Program-made: the position numbers and the translations under genes
In this document: positions 7,050-16,424 of the stretch, piece after piece
How the letters are laid out: the number at the start of each line of letters is the position of its first letter
Numbering within the stretch: position 1 is the first letter of the stretch
The notes under the pieces: model-generated
Told to the model about the DNA's origin: nothing
The model's database searches: none
What the model saw: the letters and a program-made list of their open reading frames with translations, nothing else
Source of the DNA: Clostridium magnum DSM 2767
Lineage (GTDB): Bacteria; Bacillota; Clostridia; Clostridiales; Clostridiaceae
Assembly (NCBI RefSeq): GCF_001623875.1
Contig: NZ_LWAE01000002.1
Location: 124,001 to 188,000, forward strand
DNA: 64,000 nucleotides
Direction: 5' to 3'

Positions 7050-8366
7050 ATGTTTAAAAGTTTTAGAGGTGGCGTTCATCCAAATGACTATAAAAGTTAT
7101 ACGGCAAACGTCCACATTGAGAAAGTTCCTGTGTCCAAGAAAGTCATTATTCCTGTTAGCCAGCATATTGGAGCACCTGGTGTTCCAATTGTTAACATAG
7201 GTGACAGGGTTAAGAAAGGTCAGCTGATTGCTAAAGCAGAGGCTCCAATTACCAGCTATGTTCATGCATCTACTTCAGGCAAGGTAACTGATATTGCTGT
7301 ATATTCCAGTTCATATCGTGATAAGAGTCTTGCGATCGTTATCGAAAGCGATGGACTTGACCAGTGGATGCCGGGACTTCCTCTAAATCGTGATTGGGAA
7401 AAGATGAAAGTAGAAGAAATTCAGGGCATCATCAAGGAAGCTGGAATTGTTGGAATGGGTGGAGCCAATTTCCCTACTCATTTTAAACTGTCTTACGGCC
7501 CAGAGAAAAAAATTGATACCGTAATTTTAAATGGTTCTGAATGTGAACCTTACTTAACTTCAGATTACAGACTAATGATTGAAGAAACTGAAAAGGTTGT
7601 AACAGGTTTTAGAATAGCATTAAAGTGTCTGAATGTTAAAAGGGGAATTGTGGGAGTAGAAGACAATAAGCCAGAGGCTATAAAGGTGCTTACGGAGGCT
7701 TTTAAAGGAACTGGAGTGGAGGTTGTAGCATTACCTACCAAATATCCACAGGGAGCAGAAAGAATGCTGATTAAAGTACTGACAGGAAGAGAAATCCCTG
7801 CAGGAAAGAGACATTCTGACATTGGTGTGGTTGGGTTGAATGTTAGTACAATAGTTGCTGTTGCAAATGCTGTTGTAAATGGCATTCCGGCTATTGAAAG
7901 AGTTACTACAGTAACCGGTGACGCAATTAAAGAACCAAAGAATTTATTAGTTAAAATCGGCACAAGCTTTAAAGATGTTATTGATTATTGCGGGGGATAT
8001 AGTAAAACACCTAAAAAGATTATAAATGGTGGTCCAATGATGGGGTATGCACAGGATAGCCTGGAGATACCAGTGGTTAAAGGTGTTGCAGGAATTTTAG
8101 TACTTAGCAAAGATGCAGTGAGCCATGATGAAAAATCAGCGTGTATTCGCTGTGGAAGATGTGTAAAAGCTTGCCCAATAGGTCTTGTGCCTAGCATGCT
8201 GAGTATATTGTCAGAACGTGATAGACATGAAGAAGCAAGAGAAAGTTACGGATTAATGAATTGTATTGAATGCGGCAGTTGTGCTTATGTCTGTCCTTCA
8301 AAACGGAATATTGTTCAGAATATTCGATATTCGAAATCAAAAAATGCAGCTCATGCACATAAATAA
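7050..8366 (+). CDS. rnfC: Rnf complex subunit RnfC
   Basis: Peripheral subunit that links NADH/NAD+ to the membrane Rnf complex. Residues ~1-120 form a barrel/biotinyl-like domain. The nucleotide- and FMN-binding region (GIVGMGGANFPTHFK, NGSECEPYLTSDYR) is like NuoF, and two 4Fe-4S motifs CIRCGRCVKACP (~364) and CIECGSCAYVCP (~405) follow. At 438 aa it is the short clostridial form without the long Ala/Lys-rich tail of proteobacterial RnfC. Cytosolic face. The operon order C-D-G-E-A-B matches other clostridia. ATG after GGGGGTG. Confidence 0.97.
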   Translation: MFKSFRGGVHPNDYKSYTANVHIEKVPVSKKVIIPVSQHIGAPGVPIVNIGDRVKKGQLIAKAEAPITSYVHASTSGKVTDIAVYSSSYRDKSLAIVIESDGLDQWMPGLPLNRDWEKMKVEEIQGIIKEAGIVGMGGANFPTHFKLSYGPEKKIDTVILNGSECEPYLTSDYRLMIEETEKVVTGFRIALKCLNVKRGIVGVEDNKPEAIKVLTEAFKGTGVEVVALPTKYPQGAERMLIKVLTGREIPAGKRHSDIGVVGLNVSTIVAVANAVVNGIPAIERVTTVTGDAIKEPKNLLVKIGTSFKDVIDYCGGYSKTPKKIINGGPMMGYAQDSLEIPVVKGVAGILVLSKDAVSHDEKSACIRCGRCVKACPIGLVPSMLSILSERDRHEEARESYGLMNCIECGSCAYVCPSKRNIVQNIRYSKSKNAAHAHK

Positions 8367-8387
8367 GGGAAGAAGGGAGAGGGAAAA

Positions 8388-9380
8388 ATGAATACACAAA
8401 CTAATGTTTTAGATAACATCTACTCTGTGTCAGTATCGCCACACATTAAAAGCGAGGATTCCATATCTAAAATTATGTGGAATGTGAATTTAGCTTTAGC
8501 ACCGGCAGCAATTTTTGGAAGCTTGTATTTTGGAATGACTGCATTTATGAACATAGTGGTATCCATTATAGCTGCTGTTGGTTCAGAGTATATAGTACAA
8601 AAAATACAAAAAGTTAAAATAACCGCTTTTGATGGAAGTGCATTTCTGACTGGGCTCTTACTGGCAATGTGCATTCCACCAGGTCTGCCTTATTATATGA
8701 CGGCAATTGGTTCTATTATTGCAATAGTGGTAGCCAAGCACTCCATGGGTGGTCTGGGATATAATATTTTTAACCCTGCGCACATTGGAAGAGCAGCTTT
8801 AATGGTTTCATGGCCACTTGCAATGACAACCTGGTCAAAACTTACTACCAGTGTAGATGTTGTAACTAGTGCCACTCCATTGGGTATTTTGAAACTGCAG
8901 GGTTACTCTAAGTTGATTGAGACTTTTGGAAGCAAAACCGAATTATATAAAGCTATGTTACTGGGAACACGAAATGGAAGCATAGGTGAAACTTGTACAA
9001 TTCTCTTGGTTCTTGGCGGAATTTATCTTTTATATAAAAAGATCATCAGTTGGGAGATTCCGGTTATTATGATTGCTACAGTAGGATTATTGACTTGGAT
9101 TTTTGGCAAGAATGGTTTATTTACAGGAGATCCAGTTTTTCACATGATGGCAGGGGGACTTGTAATTGGTGCATTTTTTATGGCGACAGACATGGTAACT
9201 ATCCCAATCACGGCTAAGGGTAAGATAATTTTTGCTATTGGAGCCGGTATTTTAACTACTTTAATAAGGCTAGTTGGAGGGTACCCTGAAGGTGTATGCT
9301 ATTCTATTTTGCTTATGAACACAGTAACACCTTTAATAGACAGAATCACGAAACCAAAAATATATGGAATGGGGGAATAG
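8388..9380 (+). CDS. rnfD: Rnf complex subunit RnfD
   Basis: A 330-aa polytopic membrane protein of the NqrB/RnfD family. About nine hydrophobic segments are visible, with the family's FDGSAFLTGLLLAMCIPPGLP and GGLGYNIFNPAHIGRA motifs and the SATPLG segment (VTSATPLGILK), where Thr is the likely covalent FMN attachment residue. It carries electrons across the membrane and probably forms part of the ion path. ATG follows AGGGAGAGGG, 21 bases after rnfC. rnfG begins five bases after its stop. Confidence 0.97.
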   Translation: MNTQTNVLDNIYSVSVSPHIKSEDSISKIMWNVNLALAPAAIFGSLYFGMTAFMNIVVSIIAAVGSEYIVQKIQKVKITAFDGSAFLTGLLLAMCIPPGLPYYMTAIGSIIAIVVAKHSMGGLGYNIFNPAHIGRAALMVSWPLAMTTWSKLTTSVDVVTSATPLGILKLQGYSKLIETFGSKTELYKAMLLGTRNGSIGETCTILLVLGGIYLLYKKIISWEIPVIMIATVGLLTWIFGKNGLFTGDPVFHMMAGGLVIGAFFMATDMVTIPITAKGKIIFAIGAGILTTLIRLVGGYPEGVCYSILLMNTVTPLIDRITKPKIYGMGE

Positions 9381-9384
9381 CGAA

Positions 9385-9996
9385 ATGGCTGAGATTAATA
9401 TTGAAAAGATGCAAGAAATTAATACGGATAAAATACTAGAAGTTCATGCTGAAAAAGAATACTCTATTTTACAGATTGCTTTGAATTTAGCGGCAACATG
9501 TTTGGTTTCTGGACTCATCTTGTCTGTTACCTATTTTATTACCCACCCAATCGCATTGAAGCAATCTGAAAAGCTTAAAGTAATGGCAATGAAGGAACTT
9601 GTCAGTACTGCAGATACCTTTAAACCTATTGAGGGAAAAACAGAATGGTATGCTGCTGAAAAGAATGGTCAGACTATTGCCTATGTGGTGCCGTCTGAAT
9701 CAAAAGGATATGGAGGGCCTATAAAAATGCTTGTAGCTGTAACTTCAAAAGGACAAGTCATTGACTTTAGAATAACCTCACATAATGAAACTCCTGGCCT
9801 TGGTGACAAAGCCAAAGACATTAAATTTAGAAGTGGCTTACAAGATAAAACTTCGGATGCGTTAACTGTGGTGAAGGACCCTACAAATACTAAAAACGTT
9901 CAGGCAATGACAGGAGCTACGATAACTTCTAAAGCAGTTACCAAAGGCGTTAAAGAAGCTGTAGATGAAGTTGTAAGCTTTACGGGAGGTAAATAG
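9385..9996 (+). CDS. rnfG: Rnf complex subunit RnfG, covalent-flavin protein
   Basis: About 203 aa: one N-terminal membrane helix (ALNLAATCLVSGLILSVTYF) then an extracytoplasmic FMN-binding domain. The flavinylation motif appears as MTGATITSKAV near residue 175, with Thr as expected FMN-phosphoester acceptor. ETPGLGDKAKD is also family-typical. I chose the ATG at 9385 (GGGGGAA nine bases upstream) over an in-frame ATG that would overlap rnfD. Flavin transfer needs an ApbE transferase, which is not in this window. Confidence 0.96.
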   Translation: MAEINIEKMQEINTDKILEVHAEKEYSILQIALNLAATCLVSGLILSVTYFITHPIALKQSEKLKVMAMKELVSTADTFKPIEGKTEWYAAEKNGQTIAYVVPSESKGYGGPIKMLVAVTSKGQVIDFRITSHNETPGLGDKAKDIKFRSGLQDKTSDALTVVKDPTNTKNVQAMTGATITSKAVTKGVKEAVDEVVSFTGGK

Positions 9997-9997
9997 T

Positions 9998-10618
9998 ATG
10001 AAGGAATTGTGGAGTATTTTTAGTAAAGGCGTATTCAAAGAAAATCCCATATTTGTGCTGGCACTGAGTCTTTGCCCAGCACTAGCAGTTACATCTTCAG
10101 TAGCTAATGCGCTTACAATGGGTTTATCAGTTTTGTTTGTAATTTCAACTAACAATATAGTAGTTTCTATAACAAGGAAAATTGTTAACCCGAAAGTTCG
10201 TGTTCCAGTGTACATCACTTTTATCGCTACCATAGTGACCTTTGTGCAGCTGATTTTAGAGGCATATTTTCCGATTTTGTATCAATCACTTGGAATTTAT
10301 TTAGCCCTAATTGTTGTATTCGCCATTATATTGGCAAGAGCTGAGGTCTTTGCATCAAAGAATAAAGTCATTCCTTCATTTTTAGACGGACTGGGGATGG
10401 GATGTGGTTTTACAGTTTCAATGGTTTCAATCGGTGCCATCAGGGAGCTGCTTGGCAGTGGCAAGCTCTTAGGTTTTCAAGTCTTTGGCTCATGGTACAA
10501 TGCTCCGCTAATCATGATTTTACCTGCTGGTGCTTTTATTTTAATTGGTTACATGATTGGCATAACTAAGTTATTCGCTCAGAGAAAAGCGAAAAGACTC
10601 CAGGGGGGTGAAGTATAA
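9998..10618 (+). CDS. rnfE: Rnf complex subunit RnfE
   Basis: A 206-aa membrane protein with six hydrophobic segments. Family motifs include FVLALSLCPALAVTSS, the conserved Cys in LGMGCGFTVSMVSIGAIREL, and LPAGAFILIGYMIG. RnfE and RnfA are related, inversely oriented subunits that hold a membrane-embedded iron centre through Cys pairs. It starts one base after rnfG stops and its stop overlaps the rnfA start, indicating translational coupling. Confidence 0.96.
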   Translation: MKELWSIFSKGVFKENPIFVLALSLCPALAVTSSVANALTMGLSVLFVISTNNIVVSITRKIVNPKVRVPVYITFIATIVTFVQLILEAYFPILYQSLGIYLALIVVFAIILARAEVFASKNKVIPSFLDGLGMGCGFTVSMVSIGAIRELLGSGKLLGFQVFGSWYNAPLIMILPAGAFILIGYMIGITKLFAQRKAKRLQGGEV

Positions 10619-11199
10619 TGGCAGAATATGTGACTTTGTTTCTAAGTGCTGCTGTTGTTAACAACTTTGTTTTATCCAGATTTTTAGGCTTGTGTATATT
10701 CTTCGGGGTTTCAAAAAAGCTTGATGCTTCGATAGGCATGGGAATGGCTGTTACATCAGTCATTACACTAAGTTCAATGCTTGCGTGGGTTGTTTATAAT
10801 TTTGTTTTAGTTCCATTAAATTTGGTATTCCTAAAAACAATTGTCTTTGTTCTACTTGTGGCAAGCTTTGTTCAGCTTTTAGAGATGATAATTAAAAAAT
10901 TTGCTCCAGTATTATATGGAATGTGGGGTATTTATCTTCTTTTAATCGCAACAAATTGTGTAGTTCTTGGTGTTCCTCTCATCAATGCTGAATCTGGGTT
11001 TACATTTGGACAAAGTATAGTAAATGCTCTAGGTTCAGGTGCTGGCTTTGCTCTTGCAATCATATTAATGGCAAGTATTCGTGAGAAGCTGGAATGTGCA
11101 AATGTACCAGCACCTCTCCAAGGATTGGGGATAGCATTTATACTGGGTGGTATGTTGGCTTTAGCATTCTTGGGCTTCTCCGGAATGATTAGTATGTAG
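10618..11199 (+). CDS. rnfA: Rnf complex subunit RnfA
   Basis: A 193-aa six-helix membrane protein, paralogous to RnfE. It shows VVNNFVLSRFLGLCIFFGVS with the conserved Cys, IATNCVVLGVPL with the second Cys, and GAGFALAIILMASIREKLE. Together with RnfE it binds the intramembrane Fe-S centre that moves electrons between RnfB and RnfD/G. Strong GGGGGGTG ribosome site. Ends 10 bases before rnfB. Confidence 0.97.
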   Translation: MAEYVTLFLSAAVVNNFVLSRFLGLCIFFGVSKKLDASIGMGMAVTSVITLSSMLAWVVYNFVLVPLNLVFLKTIVFVLLVASFVQLLEMIIKKFAPVLYGMWGIYLLLIATNCVVLGVPLINAESGFTFGQSIVNALGSGAGFALAIILMASIREKLECANVPAPLQGLGIAFILGGMLALAFLGFSGMISM

Positions 11200-11209
11200 G
11201 GGGTGCAAT

Positions 11210-12016
11210 ATGGAAAGTTCAATAATGATTTTAGTTATACTAGCATTAGTGGGATTGGGATTCGGTTTTATACTTGCCGTTGCTAGTAAAAAGTTGGCAG
11301 TAAAAACAAATCCTCTTATTCATATAGTAGAAGAAATACTTCCAAAGGGCCAGTGCGGTGCCTGCGGTTATGCGGGATGTGCGGCATATGCAGAAGCAGT
11401 TGTATTAAATCCAGAGGTTTCACCAAGTTTATGCGTTCCGGGAAAAGAGCCCGTTGCAAAATCTGTAGCGGAGCTTACTGGAAAAGAACCGGCTAAAATT
11501 GAACCAAGGATAGCTCATGTAAGATGTGCTGGTGAAAAAGGTAAAGCGACTTTAAGTTTCATATATACTGGTATGCAGGAATGTACAGCTGCAAATTTAG
11601 TTAAAGGAGGGCCAAAGGGGTGTAAATATGGATGTATGGGCTTTGGTACCTGTGTAAAAGCTTGTCCGTTTGGTGCTTTGTCAATAGGTGAGAATGGTCT
11701 GCCAGTTGTAAATTCAAAAATTTGTACAGGTTGCGGTGCGTGTGAAACAGCATGCCCAAAACATGTAATCCAAATGCTGCCTTTAGATGCCCATATCAAA
11801 GTTAATTGCAATTCTAAGGATAAGGGGGCAGTTGTGCGTAAGCTATGTACTACTGCTTGTATAGGCTGTGGACTTTGCGCTAAAAATTGTAGTTATGGAG
11901 CCATAACTATAGAAGGAAATTTAGCTATTGTAGATAATAAAATATGTGAGGAAAAGTGTTCTGAGTCAACCTGTTTAGCAAAATGCCCAACAGGAGCCAT
12001 TGAAGCAAGATCCTAA
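11210..12016 (+). CDS. rnfB: Rnf complex subunit RnfB, ferredoxin-oxidising Fe-S protein
   Basis: About 268 aa. An N-terminal membrane anchor (residues ~5-28) is followed by the Fe-S domain CGACGYAGCAAYAEAV (~47) with SLCVPG. Several ferredoxin motifs come next: CMGFGTCVKACPFGAL, CTGCGACETACPKHVI and CIGCGLCAKNCSYGAI, plus a less regular final set CEEKCSESTCLAKCP. This is the multi-cluster clostridial RnfB that takes electrons from reduced ferredoxin. The stop codon overlaps the terminator stem. The last codons (IEARS, stop) recur as a fragment near 44880. Confidence 0.97.
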   Translation: MESSIMILVILALVGLGFGFILAVASKKLAVKTNPLIHIVEEILPKGQCGACGYAGCAAYAEAVVLNPEVSPSLCVPGKEPVAKSVAELTGKEPAKIEPRIAHVRCAGEKGKATLSFIYTGMQECTAANLVKGGPKGCKYGCMGFGTCVKACPFGALSIGENGLPVVNSKICTGCGACETACPKHVIQMLPLDAHIKVNCNSKDKGAVVRKLCTTACIGCGLCAKNCSYGAITIEGNLAIVDNKICEEKCSESTCLAKCPTGAIEARS

Positions 12017-12079
12017 TTCATATGGGGATTCTTTTACCCCATATGAATTTTAGAACTGCGAATCCATGGCTTATTTGTC
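12000..12079 (+). repeat. Hairpin element, copy A (end of rnfB plus downstream)
   Basis: From the last rnfB codons through the terminator and the following GAACTGCGAATCCATGGCTT, this block matches 44880-44959 nearly base for base (about nine differences in 80). Differences in the hairpin arms are paired (12021 with 12043), so structure is conserved. Confidence 0.8.
12015..12052 (+). terminator. rnf operon terminator
   Basis: A perfect 13-bp stem, AATTCATATGGGG (12015-12027) with CCCCATATGAATT (12037-12049), is followed by TTTT. It begins inside the rnfB stop codon. A second copy at 44895-44932 has compensating base changes in the stem. Confidence 0.9.
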
Positions 12080-12172
12080 AGTGAGAGTCAATTTCATCTC
12101 CTGCTTTTTAATAAGTAAACGTAAAAAATATTTTAGCTAATCAATTCTCATAATGCACAAAAATTTATAGAG

Positions 12173-12195
12173 ATTTTCATATAGTGTGAACGTTG
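12173..12195 (+). repeat. 23-bp motif flanking the rnf operon (copy 2)
   Basis: ATTTTCATATAGTGTGAACG plus TTG, matching 6420-6442 at 21 of 23 positions and in the same orientation. It lies in the leader of the next gene, about 108 bases before its start. Confidence 0.55.
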
Positions 12196-12302
12196 TCATA
12201 TGAACTAAATAAAAATATACTTATATCATAGGTTTATCTACAGTGGTAATTTTATCTGAATAACATGGATTAGTATATTATAATATAAAGGGGATGTGTG
12301 TT

Positions 12303-12698
12303 ATGAAAATAGATTTTAGTAGAGAACAATATAGGGCACTAATAAAGTTAATTTACGCTGGTAATATTCTAATGAATAGTTTTAGGGAAAAAGAAGAAAT
12401 AAATAAAGAATACGAGGAACTTGAATATTATGTATATTCCTTTGCAAAACAGTTTAATTGTGAGACTTTTATAGAATATGATAATGAATTTAAGGAACAT
12501 TTTCCTACTCCACAATTTGATGGGTATATGAGGAAAAAGATTTCTGATTATGAGAATTATGTGTTTTGGACAAAACTTCTTACAGAAATAACAGATATGG
12601 GTATTACAAAGGAATTTAACAAAGATATAGATAACTTTAATAAAGCTTTAAAGGTTATGTGCAAGCTAGAAAAAGAAAATAGTAAAATACTGTTTTAA
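12303..12698 (+). CDS. Uncharacterised conserved protein (131 aa)
   Basis: A soluble, Glu/Lys/Tyr-rich protein beginning KIDFSREQYRALIKLIYAGN, a start that I recognise from a widespread but uncharacterised bacterial family. It has no membrane segments, Cys clusters or catalytic motif; helices dominate. The ATG at 12303 is nine bases after AAAGGGG; an earlier ATG abuts the Shine-Dalgarno sequence and is unlikely. It is a monocistronic gene downstream of the second rnf-flanking motif. Function unknown. Confidence 0.7.
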   Translation: MKIDFSREQYRALIKLIYAGNILMNSFREKEEINKEYEELEYYVYSFAKQFNCETFIEYDNEFKEHFPTPQFDGYMRKKISDYENYVFWTKLLTEITDMGITKEFNKDIDNFNKALKVMCKLEKENSKILF

Positions 12699-12811
12699 TT
12701 AAATCCTTCTGAAGTTAATTTAGTAATTATTGAATCAGCAATTCTAATTGGGTCCTCATTTGTCTTAGGCACTCCACCATTATCAATACACAATGCTACA
12801 ATTTTTGTATA
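12695..12811 (-). pseudogene. Pterin-binding methyltransferase remnant
   Basis: The minus strand reads YTKIVALCIDNGGVPKTNED then PIRIADSIITKLTSEGFN and a stop. The pattern VALxIDxxGxPKTxEERxxIAxxI is typical of pterin-binding domains of methyltetrahydrofolate:corrinoid methyltransferases (AcsE/MetH/MtrH-like). Only ~38 codons are left, and the stop overlaps the end of the convergent gene. A relic; no active product is expected. Confidence 0.55.
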
Positions 12812-12930
12812 GTTATGAGAGCTAATTATTTTTTGTATACCATATACTTTTTAATAATTAGGAATTATACTATAAATATAATTGCGTGAAAATGGTAGAT
12901 TTGATATAGAATGTAAAGAAGGGGTGTGAC

Positions 12931-14505
12931 TTGGTCCAAATGTTGATGCATGAGATTGCTGAAAAGTTAAAGAAATACTATGATATAGAATCTTATATAA
13001 AAGTCCGAACTCATATGGATATTAACGATGTTGTGATTTGCAGCAAGAATCAATATATTTTTGAGGATGATGTGTTATACATTGTACGGAATTCAGAATT
13101 TAACAAGTTAATATCCTTTAATAAACTTATAAATATCATTTATATCTCAAATAATGCTGTTGATGTAGAAGATTCTATGCTTTCAAATAAAAATTTGATT
13201 ATATTTAAGGGTAGCGTGGATTTCAAAGTTATCTACAAAGAAATTACCTCATTGTTGGAGGAAAATAAAAAGCTGATGTTTTATACTGCAAGGCTTTTCA
13301 AACTACTTTTTCGATGTAAAAGTTTGCAGGAAATAATAGATAAGAGCTATCAAATTCTAGATAACCCTCTTGTTATTAAGGATCTAGCTTTAAATGTTAT
13401 AGCCTACTCTGAAAGTCCTAAACTAAACGATCAAGTGAGAGCATTTCTTACAAGCGATTTTGTAGAGTATTATGATACTGCTTATGTAGAATTTAGAGAT
13501 AAAAGACAGTTTGAAAAGGTTTATCTAAGCGCTACGCCTGTTTATGTCTGCTCGGAAAAAGATTATTCATTTATTATTGCTAATGTAATTGTAGACAAAA
13601 AAATTGTAGCGTATATAACAGTTGTAGAATATGAAAAAACTTTCAGTGAATTCGATTACGCATTTATTCAAGTTATAAGTAATATCATTTCTTTAGGAAT
13701 AAAAAGGAATGAATTAGTTCTAAGTAAATGTAAACTGCCGTACGAGTCATTAATAGAAGATATTTTGGGAAAAAATATACAAAATCCAAAAGTTATTAGG
13801 GAAAAAATCGAAATAATTACTGGAGTTATAAAGGAATATTCTAATATGTATATCATGACTATTAGACAAACTGATTTTGAAAACACGATAATTGAGTACA
13901 TAAAGAAATGCATAGAAAAATTTTTTAATATTGGTCAGCCAATTATGTATGATGGTAATATCGTTATAATAATAAATCATGATAAGGATGATGGTTATGT
14001 AGAGAATAACATAAGAAAATTGCAAAACTTCTTAAGCTCTAATAAAATGTATGCTGGAGTAAGTTATTGTTTTCACAATATAAAGAATATAAGAAAGTAT
14101 TACGACCAATCACTGGAGGCAATAGAATTAGGTCTTCAGCTAAAAAAGGAAGAAAGAATTTTTTTCTATGAAGATTATGCTGTTTTTCATATGTTTGATT
14201 TATGTTCAAAAAAGGAATCTCTTATGAAGCTATGTCATCCAGCACTTTTATGTTTACTGGAACATGATAGAAAAAACAAAACTTCTTTGACCAACGACCT
14301 CTATGTCTATCTAAAATCTGGACAAACCTTAGTCGAAAGTGCACAAAGTCTTCATATATCCCGCCGAACAATAGCTGAAAGAATAAATAAAATAAAACAG
14401 GTAACAGGAATTAATCTGGGTGATCAAAATCAAGTTTTTAGTATTCTGATTTCTTTTAAAATGTTAGAACTTTGTAAAAAGCAGACATATAAAAAATTAG
14501 TATAG
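12931..14505 (+). CDS. PucR/CdaR-like transcriptional regulator (524 aa)
   Basis: A long sensory N-terminal region (PucR_1/GAF-like, residues ~1-260) and a degenerate GGDEF-like middle segment (~280-400) precede a C-terminal HTH_30 domain: VESAQSLHISRRTIAERINKIK at about 468-489. Members regulate carbon or purine pathways in response to metabolites. The likely start is the TTG at 12931, with AAGGGGTG 6-7 bases upstream; the ATG nine bases later is badly spaced. A paralogue follows 15 bases downstream. Targets are unknown; nearness to rnf is suggestive only. Confidence 0.85.
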   Translation: MVQMLMHEIAEKLKKYYDIESYIKVRTHMDINDVVICSKNQYIFEDDVLYIVRNSEFNKLISFNKLINIIYISNNAVDVEDSMLSNKNLIIFKGSVDFKVIYKEITSLLEENKKLMFYTARLFKLLFRCKSLQEIIDKSYQILDNPLVIKDLALNVIAYSESPKLNDQVRAFLTSDFVEYYDTAYVEFRDKRQFEKVYLSATPVYVCSEKDYSFIIANVIVDKKIVAYITVVEYEKTFSEFDYAFIQVISNIISLGIKRNELVLSKCKLPYESLIEDILGKNIQNPKVIREKIEIITGVIKEYSNMYIMTIRQTDFENTIIEYIKKCIEKFFNIGQPIMYDGNIVIIINHDKDDGYVENNIRKLQNFLSSNKMYAGVSYCFHNIKNIRKYYDQSLEAIELGLQLKKEERIFFYEDYAVFHMFDLCSKKESLMKLCHPALLCLLEHDRKNKTSLTNDLYVYLKSGQTLVESAQSLHISRRTIAERINKIKQVTGINLGDQNQVFSILISFKMLELCKKQTYKKLV

Positions 14506-14520
14506 GAGAGTATTTTAAGA

Positions 14521-16115
14521 ATGATTCTTATGAAAATGAATATACTTAAAATTTATAATAAGCTGATACACTATAATCCAGTAGCACTTATTAACAGTGA
14601 CAAGTTAGTGAATATTGACAGAGTCGAGTATTATATTGAGAATCAAACAATACTTAAATCAAATACACTTTATATTATGTCTATTAGGAGTTTGCTTAAT
14701 ATTGAACCTGTTATAGAGAGGATAAACATTCTCAGCTTTAAGGGGTATAATATTACTTTGGAACAAGTTGAATTATTAAATGCAAATGTTATATTATTAG
14801 ACAGAACTATTGATATTGATTTGATTTTTAACGACATTAAGAATATGCTATCAATACATCGCAGATATATAAAAAATACTGAAAAATTATATGAAGCAGT
14901 TTTGGAAGGAAGTACATTACAACAAATAATTGAATATGCTTATGAAATGATTAATAACCCAATTATTTTATATGATTGCAGTAAAAAGTTAATAGCTTAT
15001 ATAAAGAATATTAATTATATCGATGAGGCATTTGCATTAAAATTAGAAAACATGCAAGCCAATAGTATTGGTTTTCCAGAATACGATTCTCATAAAATGA
15101 TTAGCCGAGAAGCATATTTTCATATAAATAACAGGAAAAATAAGCATGCTAATATGGTATCCAATATTGAAATTGATCATAAACTGGTTGGGTATTTGGT
15201 AGTAATTGAAGCTAAGAGGGTTTTAGATGAGTACGATGTAGAGTTAATTTCTCTTTTATCCAATATAATATCTTTAGAAATGGGAAAGGATAGTTTTTAC
15301 CAGTATTCACGAGGATTTGCCTTTGAAAAGCTTTTTTTTGATTTACTTGAAGAAAGTATTGAAGACTCTTTAGTACTTGATTCTAGAATTGAAAATCTTA
15401 ATCTAGAATCAAAGGGCAATATAAAGGTACTTACGTTATCACCGGTTGAAAAACATAGTGCAAATACTGTATTTCCATATGTCAGAGATCAGTTTGATAA
15501 AAAATATGAAGGTAAATCTTTTATTTATAGAGATAAAATAGTAAAATTAATTACTTATGAAAAGGATAATCCTTTTACAGATGATTTTTTTAAAGAATTG
15601 GAGAAGTTTTTAAAAAACAATAAAATGTATTGTGGATTAAGTTTATGTTTTCACAATGTTAAAGATTTAAAGCAGTATTATATTCAATCTGTAAAATCCA
15701 TTGAGTTAGGGCTTAAATTGATGAAAAAGAGCAAATTTTTATTTATGATGATTATTTGCCTTTTCATATTATGGAAGAATGTTCGGAAAATATAGATGTT
15801 GTTGATTTTTGCCATCCATCGCTTTTGCAACTTATAGATTATGATAAAAAAAATAATACGCTGCATGCACATACTCTTTATTCATATTTAATGAATAATA
15901 AAAGTAAAGCAAAAACTGCATTAGCGTTAAATATATCCCGCAATACATTAATTTACCGAATAAATCAAATTAATAAGATAATAAAAAAAGATCTAAGTGA
16001 TGAAAATTTTGCTTTTAAGCTTTTATTTTCTTATAAAGTATTAGAGTTTGCAGGGGAAGAAGATAACGTGTTTGGGAGAAAAAACACACCTATGGTTCAT
16101 GAAACTAGGGGATAA
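14521..16115 (+). pseudogene. PucR/CdaR-like regulator, second copy, frameshifted
   Basis: A paralogue of the preceding gene: INNPIILYDCSKKLIAY, NNKMYCGLSLCFHNVKDLKQYY and SVKSIELGLKL correspond to segments of the upstream protein. The frame breaks near 15723-15730 in an A run (five A where six restore the frame). After the shift the reading continues as the second frame to 16115, with PFHIMEECSEN, DFCHPSLLQLIDYD and the HTH_30 helix ALNISRNTLIYRINQINKI. Restored length is ~531 aa. A true mutation, a phase-variable tract or a base-call error are all possible. Confidence 0.8.
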
Positions 16116-16292
16116 GTTATCAATAAATTTAGTAATAATATGGTGACTTTAAAAATATTGAACTATAAAGGATATATCTCAATGGAAATTTCTCAACTGC
16201 CTGATAGTTTCACTGCTGCTAAAAAATCCTTGGAATACATGAACTCTATCTATTAGGAGGACATTATAGATTATAATAAGAACTTCTTTGGT
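16116..16292 (+). other. Intergenic region with an unrecognised short ORF relic
   Basis: A short open stretch (MEISQLPDSFTAAKKSLEY and five more residues) ends with a stop near 16256. It lacks a clear ribosome site and I recognise no family. Nothing else was seen before the terminator at 16293. Confidence 0.3.
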
Positions 16293-16335
16293 GGCTGTAT
16301 CAAGATAATTTGAATTTTGATACAGCCCTTTTTTA
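16293..16335 (+). terminator. Rho-independent terminator before the kdpD-like operon
   Basis: GGCTGTATCAA (16293-16303) pairs with TTGATACAGCC (16317-16327), followed by CTTTTTTATT. Confidence 0.85.
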
Positions 16336-16343
16336 TTAAGTAA

Positions 16344-16424
16344 TACTATGAAACAAGCGAAAGTTATGCTAAAATTTTATGAATATAGACATAAAATCGT
16401 AGTTATATTAAGAGGTTGAGTTAA
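16344..16424 (+). promoter_or_regulatory. Conserved leader of the short kdpD genes (copy 1)
   Basis: About 80 bases before the start match 48487-48568 before the second short kdpD: ACTATGAAA, AGTTATG, AAAATTTTATGAATATAGA, TAAAATC and AGTTATATTAAGAGGTTGAG. Conservation right up to the ribosome site suggests that promoter and control elements were duplicated with the gene. A discrete operator cannot be singled out by eye. Confidence 0.55.

Noticed and set aside
12931..14505. PucR-like gene as the dedicated regulator of the rnf operon
   Set aside because: Only proximity supports it; another gene and a relic lie between, and no shared operator could be tied to the protein.
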